A DNA stretch of 64,000 nucleotides, from positions 434,001-498,000 of the forward strand of contig CAVQHI010000001.1 of NCBI GenBank assembly GCA_963712305.1. Direction: 5' to 3'. A program made the translations under genes and the position numbers. The notes under the pieces were generated by a model. It searched no databases and had not been told where the DNA came from. It saw nothing but the letters and a program-made list of their open reading frames with translations. This document shows positions 1 through 9,772 of the stretch, piece by piece. Numbering within the stretch: the first letter of the stretch is position 1; each line of letters begins with the position of its first letter. Origin of the DNA: DATFNI01 sp963712305. Its GTDB lineage: Bacteria > Bacteroidota > Rhodothermia > Balneolales > DATFMH01.

Positions 1-237
1 CAGCGATCCCCCCTGTAAAGATCCGTGAACCGCCCCTGCGGCTCCGCCCTCTGATTGCATCTCAATAATTCTGGGTATTGTACCCCATATATTCTTCCGA
101 TTTTGTGCACTCCACTGATCTGCTAATTCTCCCATGGGTGAGGAAGGAGTGATCGGGTAAATAGCAATTACTTCATTCAGTTTATGGGCAACATATGCGG
201 CAGCTTCGTTGCCGTCCATCGTCTTAAAATTTTTCAT
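1..237 (-). CDS. nifJ: Pyruvate:ferredoxin (flavodoxin) oxidoreductase, N-terminal part only
   Basis: This is the first 79 codons of a minus-strand gene that runs off the left edge. The translation begins MKNFKTMDGNEAAAYVAHKL and continues with the motifs AIYPITPSSPMGE and EMQSEGGAAGAVHG. These are hallmarks of the N-terminal pyrimidine-binding domain of single-chain pyruvate:ferredoxin oxidoreductase. The family converts pyruvate and CoA to acetyl-CoA and CO2, passing electrons to ferredoxin or flavodoxin. The ATG at 235-237 is preceded by an AAAGGGA ribosome-binding site, so the start is well supported. The rest of the protein is outside the window. The enzyme suggests an anaerobic or facultative metabolism. 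Confidence 0.93.
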   Translation of the reverse strand, partial: MKNFKTMDGNEAAAYVAHKLNEVIAIYPITPSSPMGELADQWSAQNRKNIWGTIPRIIEMQSEGGAAGAVHGSLQGGSL

Positions 238-288
238 AATGTCCCTTTCTAATGGACCTTTGCCGGCTCACCAGCCGACGAGTTAATA

Positions 289-324
289 ATTCCAATATTA
301 ATATTCGAATATTAATATTGGAAT
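289..324. promoter_or_regulatory. Perfect 36-bp AT-rich palindrome upstream of nifJ
   Basis: Positions 289-306 are the exact reverse complement of 307-324. The centre is TTCGAA and the arms are built from AATATTAATATT blocks. It lies about 50 bp upstream of the nifJ start and about 210 bp upstream of the histidine kinase. It could be the operator of a dimeric regulator or a cruciform-forming site. There is no T-run and the composition is too AT-rich for a good terminator. The structure is seen directly; the regulatory role is inference. Confidence 0.55.
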
Positions 325-531
325 ACAATCACATAATTCTAATAACGATAATTTTAATTAAGACTACATCTATATATCCATCGCGGGAAAAAGTTCACTT
401 TTCTTACAAAACTTTCCACATTGTTGGCTGAGTGTTGTTTAGATCATGGATTCAGTCGCCGATAAAAAATCGCAGGCATTCTTTTCATAACTGTCTACAC
501 CAATTCACCCCCTGCCGGAAACTCAAAATCC

Positions 532-3500
532 ATGCAGGCTTTAAAGGTTCGGTCACCCATGCAGCGTATGGAGACTCTCTTATTCGAGTTAAATCCCAAT
601 CCAATGATCATCTACGACATAGAGTCGTTGAAGATCCTTGATGCCAATGAAGCGGCTGTCAAGCTGTACGGGTATTCTCGTGAGGAGTTCATAACCCTTT
701 CATACACCAATATTCAGGCAAAACGAGACAAATCTGCTCTCTTTAATGTCCTGATAAAAACACCAAAGGGGTTTGAGAATACCGGCATATGGCGCCATAA
801 GGCGAAAGATGGATCGATTCTGCATGTTGAACTCGTCGACAGACCGTACGAATATGACAAGTATAACGCTAAGATCCTGCTGGTCCGTGATGTTTCAAAG
901 TACATCGAACAGGAAGAAGAATTGCAGATTGCCCAAGAGCGACTCAACAGTTTATCTAATAATAGTCCGCTCGCCATCGTTGAATGGACACCCGATCTCC
1001 ATGTGAAATCCGTCAGTCAAAGAGGCCTTGAACTTTTTCAGTGCGAAGAAGAATCGCTGATTGGTCGTCATTGGTCCACCCTGGCCCGTACATTTAGTGG
1101 ATCTGCCACTCATGCATCCGTTGCAGAGCGAATCAATGAGTTTCAGTCCGGAGATGGTAATTTTAACAGTTTTGAAGTTACTACAAGAGGCCCGGTTAAC
1201 GATAAGACCATTTATACCCGTTGGCACAATTCTCTGGTGATGAACGATGAGGGGGAGATAGTCAGCTATCAATCACTCGTCGAAGACCTCTCCTGCTGCA
1301 GGCGTGCCACAAACATGCTCGAGGAAGCCCAACGCCAGCATGATCTTGCCTGGCAGGTTCTTTCCACTCTTGATGATATGGTTTTAGTTGTCAACACAAG
1401 TACTGATACATCTTGTCCATCCATATCATTTGCAAACAAAGCTTTTGGTGAAGCCGCGAATCTCGATGCAAAGAACATCAGTGGAACCTCGTTTGACGAT
1501 CAATTCCTTGAAAAGGTACCCCTTGCCGTCAGAAAAGTTTCGGTTGAGAACAAAACACACTACTCGCAAGATGAAACCCTGACACTCGAACTTCCTGACG
1601 GGAAAATACGATGGGTGCATCCCGAAATTACTGAAATTTCAGAATCCGATAATGGATCAAATTATCGGATCATGATCTTTCGCGATGTTACAGAACTGCG
1701 TATTCGTCGTGAATTCATGAAAATCCAACAGCAGTTGATCTCAATGATTGTTGGAAACCAGCCCAAGAATGAGATCCTGAATACTGCTATTGGAAGCCTC
1801 GACAAGCTTTTCCCAAATACCAAATCCCGTATCACGACCATTGATGAGGACTTCACCCATATATACAATGGGGGCACTCAAAATAACGATGATGGGAAAC
1901 CGGCTGATGATCTCAGGCAGGGAGCTGTTTTACAAACGACCCAAAACCAGATAAAGAAAAAAATCCTCACCGAAAACCCTCTTCATCATTGTTGGTCGAC
2001 ACCTATTCCATCGGGCAAAGATACCACACTGGGTGCCATTACAGTCGGTTATCTCAACAAAGTTACATCTGATGATCAGAGTTTCGAACCTGATCCCTTC
2101 CTTAAAGAAGTTGTCGAGTACATCGCACAAATGGCCGGATTGGCAATGGAATATGGCACTGCGAGCCAGACACTTATTCGCTTCATCCATCTTGTTGAAG
2201 GTGTTGCCGGTGCCAGTAACCAGTTGAACCGAGGTGCCAATATCGATGAAGGCCTCCAAAATGCAATCGCTCATCTTGGTGTAGCCAGCGATGCCAGCAA
2301 CATTTTTGTTCTCCAGCGGGATGAAGCAAATGGTGGTGTTACTGTCCGCAATCAATGGAACAGACAAAAGGAAGCGGTAGCTTTTGATGAATTGCCTCTT
2401 TCAGATATTCATTCCAAACTTCACAGTGGTCAGCCTTTTAATTTACTGCTTGATCTGCCAGTTGTCTCCCCTTCTCAAATAAACGGCCATCCCAAACGCC
2501 AGAGCCTGTTAGTCATTCCGATCGAGACGGGCGATTCATTCTGGGGCGGACTGGGTCTGAACAGCTCGCATCCTGATCATGAATGGAGCAATGAGGAGGA
2601 ACTTGCACTGCTAACTTTTGCCGGTAATGTTGGGGAGTTTGTGCAACGTCACAAAACGCAACAGGACCTGTCTGTTAGCCAGCAACAATTGGATCTTGCA
2701 CTTCGGGGAGCCGAAGTGGGCATGTGGGAGCTCAATTTCCGGACCAATGAGTACAAACTGGATAATCACTGGAAAGAAATACTAGGCTTCACCGATGAAC
2801 CGTCGACCATGCATATCGACAACTGGAAAGACCGGCTTCACCCGGAAGACCGCATCAGGGTTCTCGTTTCGACGCGTGTTTTTTTAAACGGTGCGCAGAC
2901 GCTCAACAGCATCGAGCAGAGGATGAAAAGCAAGTCGGGTCAGTGGCGTTGGTTATTAAGCCGCGGGAAAATCGTTGAATGGGATGAAGACGGTATTCCT
3001 GTCCGTGCCTGCGGAACCTACCAGGATATAACCGACCGCAAAAAGGCAGAAGAAAAGATTTTACGCTCGCTGAAAGAGAAGGAAATCCTGCTGGCAGAGA
3101 TACATCACCGCGTTAAGAACAACATGGCGGTAATATCCGGGCTCATCCAGCTACAGGCCGAGGATGTGGAGGACGCTCATCTCAAAGATATTTTGCATGA
3201 AAGCCAGATGCGTATCCACTCTATGGCTATGATTCATGAAAAACTGTATCAGTCGGCAGAGCTTTCCAGGATCGATTACGGAGAATATATAGCTGATTTG
3301 GCGCGTACCATCTCAAAGACGTTGCAAGATGAGAAGAAGGATATCAAGATTAACATCCATGCAGATGAAGTGGCCCTGAATATTAACCAAGCGATACCCT
3401 GTGCGTTAATCCTTAATGAGATTATTACAAACGCTTACAAACATGGTTTCCGTTATCGCAAGAGCGGACGCATCGACATCTACCTGACCAGACACGATAA

Positions 3501-3681
3501 AAAAGTCACTATCAAAGTTGAAAATGACGGTGCTCCGATGCCGGCAGATTTTAGCCTGCAGTCGGCAAGCACGTTGGGTATGACACTTATCCAGACTCTT
3601 TCCCAGCAGCTCGATGCTCGTCTGTCAGTAAAAAATGAAAAGACAGTCAGTATTTCGTTCGAGTTCGAATACCAGCAGTAG
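532..3681 (+). CDS. Multi-PAS/GAF sensor histidine kinase (HisKA_2 type)
   Basis: A 1049-residue sensor kinase with no clear membrane segment, so probably cytosolic. Apparent order: PAS (about 10-125, with LKILDANEAAVKLYGYSREE), two further PAS-like domains (about 130-390), GAF-like regions (about 400-710), a PAS_3-type domain (about 715-845, ending in GTYQDITDRKKAEEK), a HisKA_2 dimerisation domain with phospho-acceptor H858 in EIHHRVKNN, and a HATPase domain with N967 in ITNAYKHGF and a late STLGMTL glycine motif. No receiver domain or response regulator lies nearby, so the partner is elsewhere. Three in-frame ATGs (532, 559, 568) compete and none has a strong ribosome-binding site; the last two would still keep the first PAS domain. 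Confidence 0.9.
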   Translation: MQALKVRSPMQRMETLLFELNPNPMIIYDIESLKILDANEAAVKLYGYSREEFITLSYTNIQAKRDKSALFNVLIKTPKGFENTGIWRHKAKDGSILHVELVDRPYEYDKYNAKILLVRDVSKYIEQEEELQIAQERLNSLSNNSPLAIVEWTPDLHVKSVSQRGLELFQCEEESLIGRHWSTLARTFSGSATHASVAERINEFQSGDGNFNSFEVTTRGPVNDKTIYTRWHNSLVMNDEGEIVSYQSLVEDLSCCRRATNMLEEAQRQHDLAWQVLSTLDDMVLVVNTSTDTSCPSISFANKAFGEAANLDAKNISGTSFDDQFLEKVPLAVRKVSVENKTHYSQDETLTLELPDGKIRWVHPEITEISESDNGSNYRIMIFRDVTELRIRREFMKIQQQLISMIVGNQPKNEILNTAIGSLDKLFPNTKSRITTIDEDFTHIYNGGTQNNDDGKPADDLRQGAVLQTTQNQIKKKILTENPLHHCWSTPIPSGKDTTLGAITVGYLNKVTSDDQSFEPDPFLKEVVEYIAQMAGLAMEYGTASQTLIRFIHLVEGVAGASNQLNRGANIDEGLQNAIAHLGVASDASNIFVLQRDEANGGVTVRNQWNRQKEAVAFDELPLSDIHSKLHSGQPFNLLLDLPVVSPSQINGHPKRQSLLVIPIETGDSFWGGLGLNSSHPDHEWSNEEELALLTFAGNVGEFVQRHKTQQDLSVSQQQLDLALRGAEVGMWELNFRTNEYKLDNHWKEILGFTDEPSTMHIDNWKDRLHPEDRIRVLVSTRVFLNGAQTLNSIEQRMKSKSGQWRWLLSRGKIVEWDEDGIPVRACGTYQDITDRKKAEEKILRSLKEKEILLAEIHHRVKNNMAVISGLIQLQAEDVEDAHLKDILHESQMRIHSMAMIHEKLYQSAELSRIDYGEYIADLARTISKTLQDEKKDIKINIHADEVALNINQAIPCALILNEIITNAYKHGFRYRKSGRIDIYLTRHDKKVTIKVENDGAPMPADFSLQSASTLGMTLIQTLSQQLDARLSVKNEKTVSISFEFEYQQ

Positions 3682-3712
3682 TACGATAATCATTTTTAGC
3701 ATTGGTACTGGT

Positions 3713-3871
3713 TTAACCCGAATTATTCACGAAAAGAGGCATAATAAGTAGTCATAATATTGATTTTATAATGTTTATAAATTTGATAGGAATACTCAAT
3801 TTTGGGTATGATGATTCATAGCTTCGAAATTTAGCGGTGGGCTGCGTTGTCCCAAAAATGGCTTATCAACG
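3713..3871 (+). mobile_element. Truncated copy of a palindromic intergenic element
   Basis: This 159-bp stretch starts with TTAACCCGAATTATTCACG and is a near-identical inverted copy of the right part of the element at 33340-33575. Homology stops at GGCTTATCAACG (3860-3871), exactly where the coding sequence of a beheaded HAD phosphatase begins. The insertion or a later deletion therefore seems to have removed the front of that gene. It encodes no transposase, so it is a MITE-like or decayed IS end. Confidence 0.6.
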
Positions 3872-4105
3872 AAAGCTTACGGGCTTCGAAAACTGAAGGG
3901 TGTTCTTGGCATTACCATTGATGAGATGATTTTTATCGGTAATGCATTGTTTCCGGGCGGGAACGACTATCCGGCCGAAAAAGCCGGTGCTGTGTCTATT
4001 CGTGTCAGAGATCCCAATGAGTCGAAACGGGTCATAGAAACGATCATCGCTTGTATGGACGGCGTTCCTCCCGATACAAAACTTCTTGAGGAGCAGAGGC
4101 TATGA
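3872..4105 (+). pseudogene. C-terminal remnant of a HAD-IIB family phosphatase
   Basis: An open frame without its own start encodes KAYGLRKLKGVLGIT, then MIFIGNALFPGGNDYPAEKAG, AVSIRVRDPNESKRVI and a stop at 4103-4105. This matches the last quarter of HAD-IIB sugar-phosphate phosphatases and phosphomannomutase-like proteins, where the GDALFPGGND region carries Mg-binding acidic residues. The usual GDA is GNA here. The N-terminal three quarters are missing and replaced by the palindromic element at 3713-3871. An ATG overlaps the stop (ATGA, 4102-4105) and opens a 90-codon frame of unconvincing composition that may be the decayed next gene of a former operon. Confidence 0.7.
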
Positions 4106-4435
4106 ATGTCTTTCAATTGCATATCCTGGAGCTTGCAATCTTTGCTCCGTTTAATGGCATTGCGTTCATCAGTGTAAATAACAAGGATGCCAGCCTTTTC
4201 CCCATCGCCGTCCTCGGGTACGCCGGAAAAATGCAAGGGTCCATCCTGATCTGCTGCGGTTGCTTGATCCTACACCACGGGATGAGAATAATAGCGAAAT
4301 CGTGCAACGGCGGACGATTTGTGAGATTAAAGAAAATATGGCTGCTAAAAACAAGAACAAATAGTTACGATTAACAAAAAAAGTGAATACCTGAAATAAA
4401 ACGGTAACGATAACAACCATGATGGAGACAATACG

Positions 4436-4558
4436 ATGAATAATGGTAGTAGTTGGATGAATGGTATGATGGGCGGAGGAATGTGGCTTTGGACAGTGAT
4501 CGGAATACTGGTAGTGGTTCTGCTGGTTGTGATGATCATGAAAATGTCCAGAAAATAA
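4436..4558 (+). CDS. 40-residue single-pass membrane peptide
   Basis: ATG at 4436 follows a GGAG ribosome-binding site at 4424-4427 with eight-base spacing. The peptide opens with a Met/Gly-rich stretch (MNNGSSWMNGMMGGGM), followed by one hydrophobic helix (WLWTVIGILVVVLLVVMI) and a short basic tail KMSRK. Short Met/Gly-rich membrane peptides of this kind, often the front half of SHOCT-type proteins, are common beside metal or stress genes. No family can be assigned from sequence alone. It stands alone, upstream of the antiporter. Confidence 0.6.
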   Translation: MNNGSSWMNGMMGGGMWLWTVIGILVVVLLVVMIMKMSRK

Positions 4559-4894
4559 ACGTTTTTCGCGATCTGCACGGTATCCTGAAAGGATAACTGG
4601 GTTGTTCGATTAATCCTCTGAAAAATTGTAAGCGAGATTAAGGCTGCCAATCCGGATAATCTCTATGGCTTCTTGCAGATTTATAATCTCAAAGAGTCCG
4701 TGGCGAAGATATGCCGGGATGAATGCGTAATCTTATGGCAACAAGCATCCGAATTCGCAAATTTCCTTTTATAAAACGCAGATATGCTGATATCTTTTAT
4801 GAAATTAAATAAGGAAAATGAATTCCCATTATGAAATATAATTGCATTATCCTCCCGCCGAAGTTGATGGGTGAACTAATTGGAGAGGTAAGTT
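4559..4894. other. Intergenic, mostly empty
   Basis: No convincing gene. A stop-bounded frame from about 4619 to 4753 reads KIVSEIKAANPDNLYGFLQ and onward for about 44 residues without a start codon, so it may be a gene remnant. The end of the stretch carries the strong GGAGAGG ribosome-binding site (4881-4887) of the antiporter. Confidence 0.4.
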
Positions 4895-6493
4895 ATGCCG
4901 GCTGAGACGATTTTGATTTTGTTGTTTTCGGTGGCGGCTGCAGTGGCCATTGCTGTGCGGCAGTTGCGCGTGCCTTACACGGTAGCATTGGTGTTAACCG
5001 GGTTAATGCTGGGTATCCTGAAGCTGTTCACTCCACCGAATCTAACCAAGGAACTGCTCTATACCATCTTCCTGCCGGGCTTGTTGTTTGAGGCCGCTTT
5101 TCACATTGAGTTCCGGGAATTCTGGCGCAACCGGCTGACCATTGCTTCCCTGGCCGTTCCAGGCGTGGCTGCAGCAGTGGCTTTGACAGCCCTGATCCTA
5201 ACGCCCGTTGTAAACACTCTTCATCTGGAGCAGAATTTTACATGGAAGTATGCAATGGTATTTGGAGCATTGATTGCGGCTACCGACCCCATTGCGGTGG
5301 TTGCCATTTTCAAGAGTCTTGGGGTGCCGCGGCGCTTATCCATCTTACTGGATGGTGAAAGCCTGCTTAACGATGGCACGGCTATCGTGTTTTTCATATT
5401 AAGTTTGTCGTTGGTCACCGGCGCCAGCGTTACTCCTGGACAATTATCACTCGACTTCCTGAAGATTGTTGGTTTCGGCGGACTAATCGGGGCTGCGGTT
5501 GGCCTGGCTGCCTCGCAGGTAATCAAACAGATTGATGATGCGATGATCGAGATCACCCTGACAACCATCGCGGCATACAGTTCGTTTGCAGCCGCCGAGT
5601 ACTTTCACTACTCGGGTGTGATTGCGGTTGTGGTGGCCGGCGTGCTTTGTGGTAATTACGGCGCCCGGGTTGGTATGACCCCAACCACAAAAGTTGCTGT
5701 GGAAACATTCTGGGAGTACGTGGCTTTTGCACTGAACTCCATCATTTTTCTTCTCATCGGCCTGGAAGTGCATCTCAACGCCTTGTTCCATTCGTGGAGG
5801 GTGATTCTTGTCGCATATTTGGTTGTGACCGTGGGCCGCGGGTTGTTGATCTTTGTTGTCTCGGGGTTGCTGCGGAAGACCCGCGAGAAAATTCCATGGA
5901 AATGGAGCGTTATGCTGACCTGGGGAGGATTGCGCGGCGCCTTGCCTATGGTGCTTGTGTTAAGCCTTGCAAAAAATTTCCCCCATCGAGATCTGTTGGT
6001 GACGATGACGTTCGGGGTAGTGATGATCTCGATCCTGGTACACGGTATGACCATCTCGCCTCTGCTGCGCTGGCTGGGTATCGTTAAGGATCGCGAACAC
6101 CGGGAAGCATACGAGTTGGCCCGTGGTAAATTACAGGCGGCCGGAGCGGCGCTCGAAGAGCTGGGGCATATGTCGTACGTGCGATTTTCTCGCGATGAGG
6201 TGCACAATCAACTTAAAAGTGAATATGAAAAGCGCATTGAGGAAGAACAAGACCAGATCAATAAACTGGAACTCGACCGAACCGCGATCGCTGCTGAGGA
6301 GTCGCAGTGGGCGCGCCGGCACCTGCTGCTGACGGAAAAAAACCATGTTTTGGACTCCTATCGCCAGGGCGTTCTCAGTCAGGAAGTCTATGAGAGGTTG
6401 CTGGCCGATATCGATGCACGGCTGCTGAGTCTGGAATCCGGCGAGACGGATCAGACCACAAAGGAGTCAGAATCTAACGAAACCCGGGACTGA
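4895..6493 (+). CDS. Na+/H+ antiporter, CPA1 (NhaP/NHE) family
   Basis: A 532-residue inner-membrane antiporter with about 12 hydrophobic segments in the first 400 residues and a hydrophilic, charged C-terminal tail of about 130 residues. Diagnostic motifs are ATDPIAVVAI with T130-D131 and DGESLLNDGTA with N159-D160, the ND pair typical of electroneutral CPA1 exchangers. It probably exports Na+ in exchange for H+, setting cytosolic pH and sodium. The start is fixed by GGAGAGG eight bases upstream. A frameshifted P-type H+-ATPase gene follows 100 bp downstream, so the pair looks like an ion-homeostasis unit. Ion selectivity cannot be read from sequence. Confidence 0.92.
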   Translation: MPAETILILLFSVAAAVAIAVRQLRVPYTVALVLTGLMLGILKLFTPPNLTKELLYTIFLPGLLFEAAFHIEFREFWRNRLTIASLAVPGVAAAVALTALILTPVVNTLHLEQNFTWKYAMVFGALIAATDPIAVVAIFKSLGVPRRLSILLDGESLLNDGTAIVFFILSLSLVTGASVTPGQLSLDFLKIVGFGGLIGAAVGLAASQVIKQIDDAMIEITLTTIAAYSSFAAAEYFHYSGVIAVVVAGVLCGNYGARVGMTPTTKVAVETFWEYVAFALNSIIFLLIGLEVHLNALFHSWRVILVAYLVVTVGRGLLIFVVSGLLRKTREKIPWKWSVMLTWGGLRGALPMVLVLSLAKNFPHRDLLVTMTFGVVMISILVHGMTISPLLRWLGIVKDREHREAYELARGKLQAAGAALEELGHMSYVRFSRDEVHNQLKSEYEKRIEEEQDQINKLELDRTAIAAEESQWARRHLLLTEKNHVLDSYRQGVLSQEVYERLLADIDARLLSLESGETDQTTKESESNETRD

Positions 6494-6512
6494 ATCTGGT
6501 GAATAATCCCGG

Positions 6513-6544
6513 ATACCGGGATGGGAGCATCCCATAACCGGTAT
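6513..6544 (+). terminator. Stable hairpin after the antiporter
   Basis: ATACCGG (6513-6519) pairs with CCGGTAT (6538-6544), enclosing an inner ATGGGA/TCCCAT stem with a three-base loop. Only a weak T-rich stretch follows, so this could be a weak terminator or a processing hairpin between antiporter and ATPase genes. Confidence 0.35.
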
Positions 6545-6592
6545 ATTCTGAGAGTATATTTTCGAAAGTGATCAAACAGGAGAGAATCCAAA

Positions 6593-9221
6593 ATGAAAAC
6601 CGATGCCAATCAACCCAGGAATCCCGATTCGAAGCAGAGTTCTAAGTCCAAAACGACGGACAATCTGAAATCCATTCCCATGCCGGAACTGGAAAAAAAT
6701 TAGATTCATCACCAGACGGCCTCACGCAGTCCGAAGCACAGAAACGGCTGGCACAATATGGCCCCAACGAGATTGAAGAAAAGAAACGAAATCCGATTCT
6801 GAAATTCCTCTCTTATTTCTGGGGTCCGATCCCATGGATGATTGAGGTGGCTGTGATTCTATCGGGTGTTGTCCGGCACTGGCCGGACTTCTTCATCATT
6901 CTGCTGCTGCTTCTTGCCAATGCAGTGGTTGGCTTCTGGGAAGAACACCAGGCAGGTAACGCTATCGAAGCACTAAAGGCTAATCTGGCGGTAAAAGCCC
7001 GCGTAATCCGGGATGGCAAGTGGGTGACACCACCGGCCAGTGAGCTGGTGCCCGGTGATATCATCAGGCTGCGCCTGGGTGACATTGTGCCTGCAGATGC
7101 TCGTTTGCTGGAGGGAGACACGGTAGAAGTGGATCAGTCCGCGTTAACAGGCGAGTCGCTGCCCGCTGAATGCAAATCCGGTGAGGCTGTTTTTTCCGGT
7201 TCGATCATTCGGCGTGGTGAAATTGGCGCACTGGTCTATGCTACGGGTACCAACACCTATTTCGGCAAGACGGCACAGCTGGTGTCGGAAGCTCAAACCG
7301 TCAGCCATTTTCAAAAAGCAGTTCTGAAGATCGGCGATTATCTTATCATTCTTGCCGTGGTCTTAGTGGTGGTAATCATTGGCGTCGCGCTCTTTCGCGG
7401 TGATCCCATATCTCACCACCTTGCAATTTGCCCTGGTATTGACCGTGGCTGCCATTCCGGTTGCCATGCCAACGGTGCTGTCGGTAACGACGGCCGTAGG
7501 CGCGCGCCTGCTTGCCCGGAAAAAGGCGATTGTCAGCAAGCTGGTGGCCATCGAGGAATTGGCCGGTGTTGATGTTTTATGCGCGGACAAGACCGGCACT
7601 CTGACGCAAAACAAACTGACATTGGGTGACCCATTCAGTTTAAATAATATTGCCCCCGATCAGGTGATCCTTGATGCCGCGCTGGCATCGCGTTCGGAAA
7701 ATAACGATACCATCGATCTGGCTGTGTTGGGTGGACTCAAAGACAAGGATGTGTTGAAAGCGTATGAGGTCGTTCATTTCCAGCCGTTCGACCCGGTCCA
7801 TAAACGTACCGAAGCCACCGTCAAAACCAAAGACGGGAAAACGTTATTCAAGGTTACCAAAGGAGCGCCACAGGTAATCCTGGAATTGGCCGCCAATACC
7901 GGACAGGTTAAACAAAGCGTCAATAAAGCGGTGAATGAATTTGCGGCACGCGGATTTCGGTCATTGGGTGTCGCCCGGGCCGATGGTGATGGTAAGTGGC
8001 AGTTTATTGGAGTATTGCCCCTATTCGATCCCCCGCGGGACGATGCCAGGGAAACCATCGCAAATGCCCGTAATATGGGCGTGAAGATTAAGATGGTTAC
8101 AGGCGACGCGCTGGCCATCGCAAAAAAAAACCGCCCAAAAACTGGATATGGGAACAAATATTCTCGACGCCTCCAGTCTTGGCGATTCTAAGAAGAAAGT
8201 GACAACAGAGGTATCGGAATCCATCGAAAAGGCCGATGGTTTTGCCCAGGTGTTCCCCGAACACAAATATCACATTGTGGATGTCCTCCAGCAACGCGGT
8301 CACATGGTCGGCATGACGGGTGATGGGGTGAATGACGCTCCCGCATTGAAAAAAGCAGATTGTGGAATTGCTGTTTCAGATTCGACGGATGCGGCACGCG
8401 CCGCAGCGTCTATCGTATTGATGTCGCCCGGTTTGTCCGTGATCATCGACGCCGTTAAGGAAAGCCGGAAAATATTCCAGCGGATGAACAGTTACGCGAT
8501 CTATCGCATCGCCGAGACATTGCGCGTCTTGCTCTTCATGACCCTATCTATCCTGATCTTTAACTTTTATCCGTTAACCGCGGTCATGATTGTGATGCTG
8601 GCACTGCTCAACGACGGTGCCATCCTGTCCATTGCCTATGATAACGTTCATTACAAGGACAAACCGGAGACCTGGAATATGCATATGGTGCTGGGCATTG
8701 CCACGGTTCTGGGGATTCTTGGACCAATAGCGGCGTTTGGCTTGTTCTATCTAGGCGACCGCGTTTTTCATCTCGACCACGCCCAGCTCCAGCCGATGAT
8801 GTACCTGATGCTGTCCGTAGCAGGACACATGACCATTTTTCTGACACGTACACGCGGTCCGTTCTGGTCCATTCGTCCTGCTAAAATATTATGGATAGCC
8901 GTTCTCGGTACACAAACCGTAGCGACCCTGATTGCCGTTTACGGATTCCTGATGCCGCCATTGGGCTGGGGCTGGGCCGGCTTCGTATGGGCTTATGCAT
9001 TGATATGGGCACTTGTGAGCGATCGTGTGAAGCTGGTGGCCTACCGGATCTTCGATCCAACGGCCGCACCCTTGCTGATCAGGAATCCTGCCGATTTGAA
9101 TCCGAAAATTAAAAAACGCGCCTATGAACTCTATGAACAGGGCGGCCACCGGGAAGGCCATGAGGACCAGGACTGGTTGCAGGCGGAACGCGAGATTCGC
9201 AAAGATAATCCGGGCAAATGA
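6593..9221 (+). pseudogene. P-type (P3A-like) proton-pumping ATPase, broken by three frameshifts
   Basis: Read across three single-base shifts, this is a P-type ATPase of about 875 residues. A basic N-tail is followed by the cation-ATPase N-domain (QKRLAQYGPNEIEEKKR), the actuator TGES motif, the phosphorylation motif DKTGTLTQNK (Asp codon 7586-7588), GDGVNDAPAL in the hinge, and C-terminal membrane helices. Overall similarity is to plasma-membrane-type H+ pumps. Shift 1 is in the A7 run at 6693-6699, which needs one more A. Shift 2 is in CCCATATC near 7410, which needs one base fewer. Shift 3 is in the A9 run at 8122-8130, which needs one A fewer. The ATG at 6593 has an AGGAGAG site. All catalytic motifs survive, so the breaks may be sequencing errors; otherwise it is a recent pseudogene. 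Confidence 0.8.
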
Positions 9222-9668
9222 TCACACCCAATAAACTATCAATAGATCAAGTAACCAAAAGGAGTCTTCTAATCATGAATAAGTAGGTTTTTACCGAAAC
9301 GTAAAGTAATACATCTTCAATATCTTTCGATCACCTGACCGAAGAATGTGGTTATACTTGATGTAGATGATATTTCCCCTTCCATCTCTGTGATTCCTTT
9401 GCGCGCTCCGCGGTTGTTTACCCTCAACCTGAGAAATAACTGCAAGGTTCGCCGTGATCTGACACTGATCATGCAAAGTTTTTAATGCTTCTTCTTTTGT
9501 TAATCGCAGTAATCCTGCATCACAGCTCCGGTTAAACCATATTATATGAAGCCAGAATGAATGTATAATACCGTATCTATCCAACCGATTCAAAAAAGAG
9601 ATCCACCCTTCCTTCCTTCCTATTCCAGGGAATTAGCGTATAAATGATTGAATTATTTAGAATAACCT
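9222..9668. other. Intergenic with a three-codon mini-ORF
   Basis: An AAAAGGAG site (9257-9264) precedes an ATG at 9275, but the frame is only Met-Asn-Lys-stop, so this is a leader peptide or the stump of a lost gene. A 100-codon minus-strand frame (9291-9593) has no ribosome-binding site or recognisable domain, and I do not call it a gene. Confidence 0.35.
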
Positions 9669-9705
9669 GTGAATTATATAAGGTTCTTCCATTAGAATGT
9701 AATGC
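9669..9705 (+). promoter_or_regulatory. Stress-regulon promoter element, site A
   Basis: GTGA (9669), TATAA (9677) and TGTAATGC (9698-9705) reproduce the spacing GTRA-N4-TRTAA-N16-TGTAA shared by seven sites in this island. It lies about 68 bp upstream of the first DUF2959 lipoprotein. It could be the -35/-10 of an alternative sigma factor or paired activator half-sites. Confidence 0.65.
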
Positions 9706-9772
9706 TTGTTCGGTTGGAGATTCCCATCTTACATACGTAAAAGAACCTCAATTAACCCGAAAGGTGAACAAT

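Noticed and set aside
4102..4374. 90-codon frame overlapping the HAD remnant stop (ATGA)
   Set aside because: The overlap is suggestive of an old operon, but composition is Cys/Ile-rich without a family pattern; mentioned only as a possible remnant.
9291..9593. 100-codon minus-strand frame
   Set aside because: No ribosome-binding site, no recognisable domain and position between a gene end and a promoter element; considered chance.
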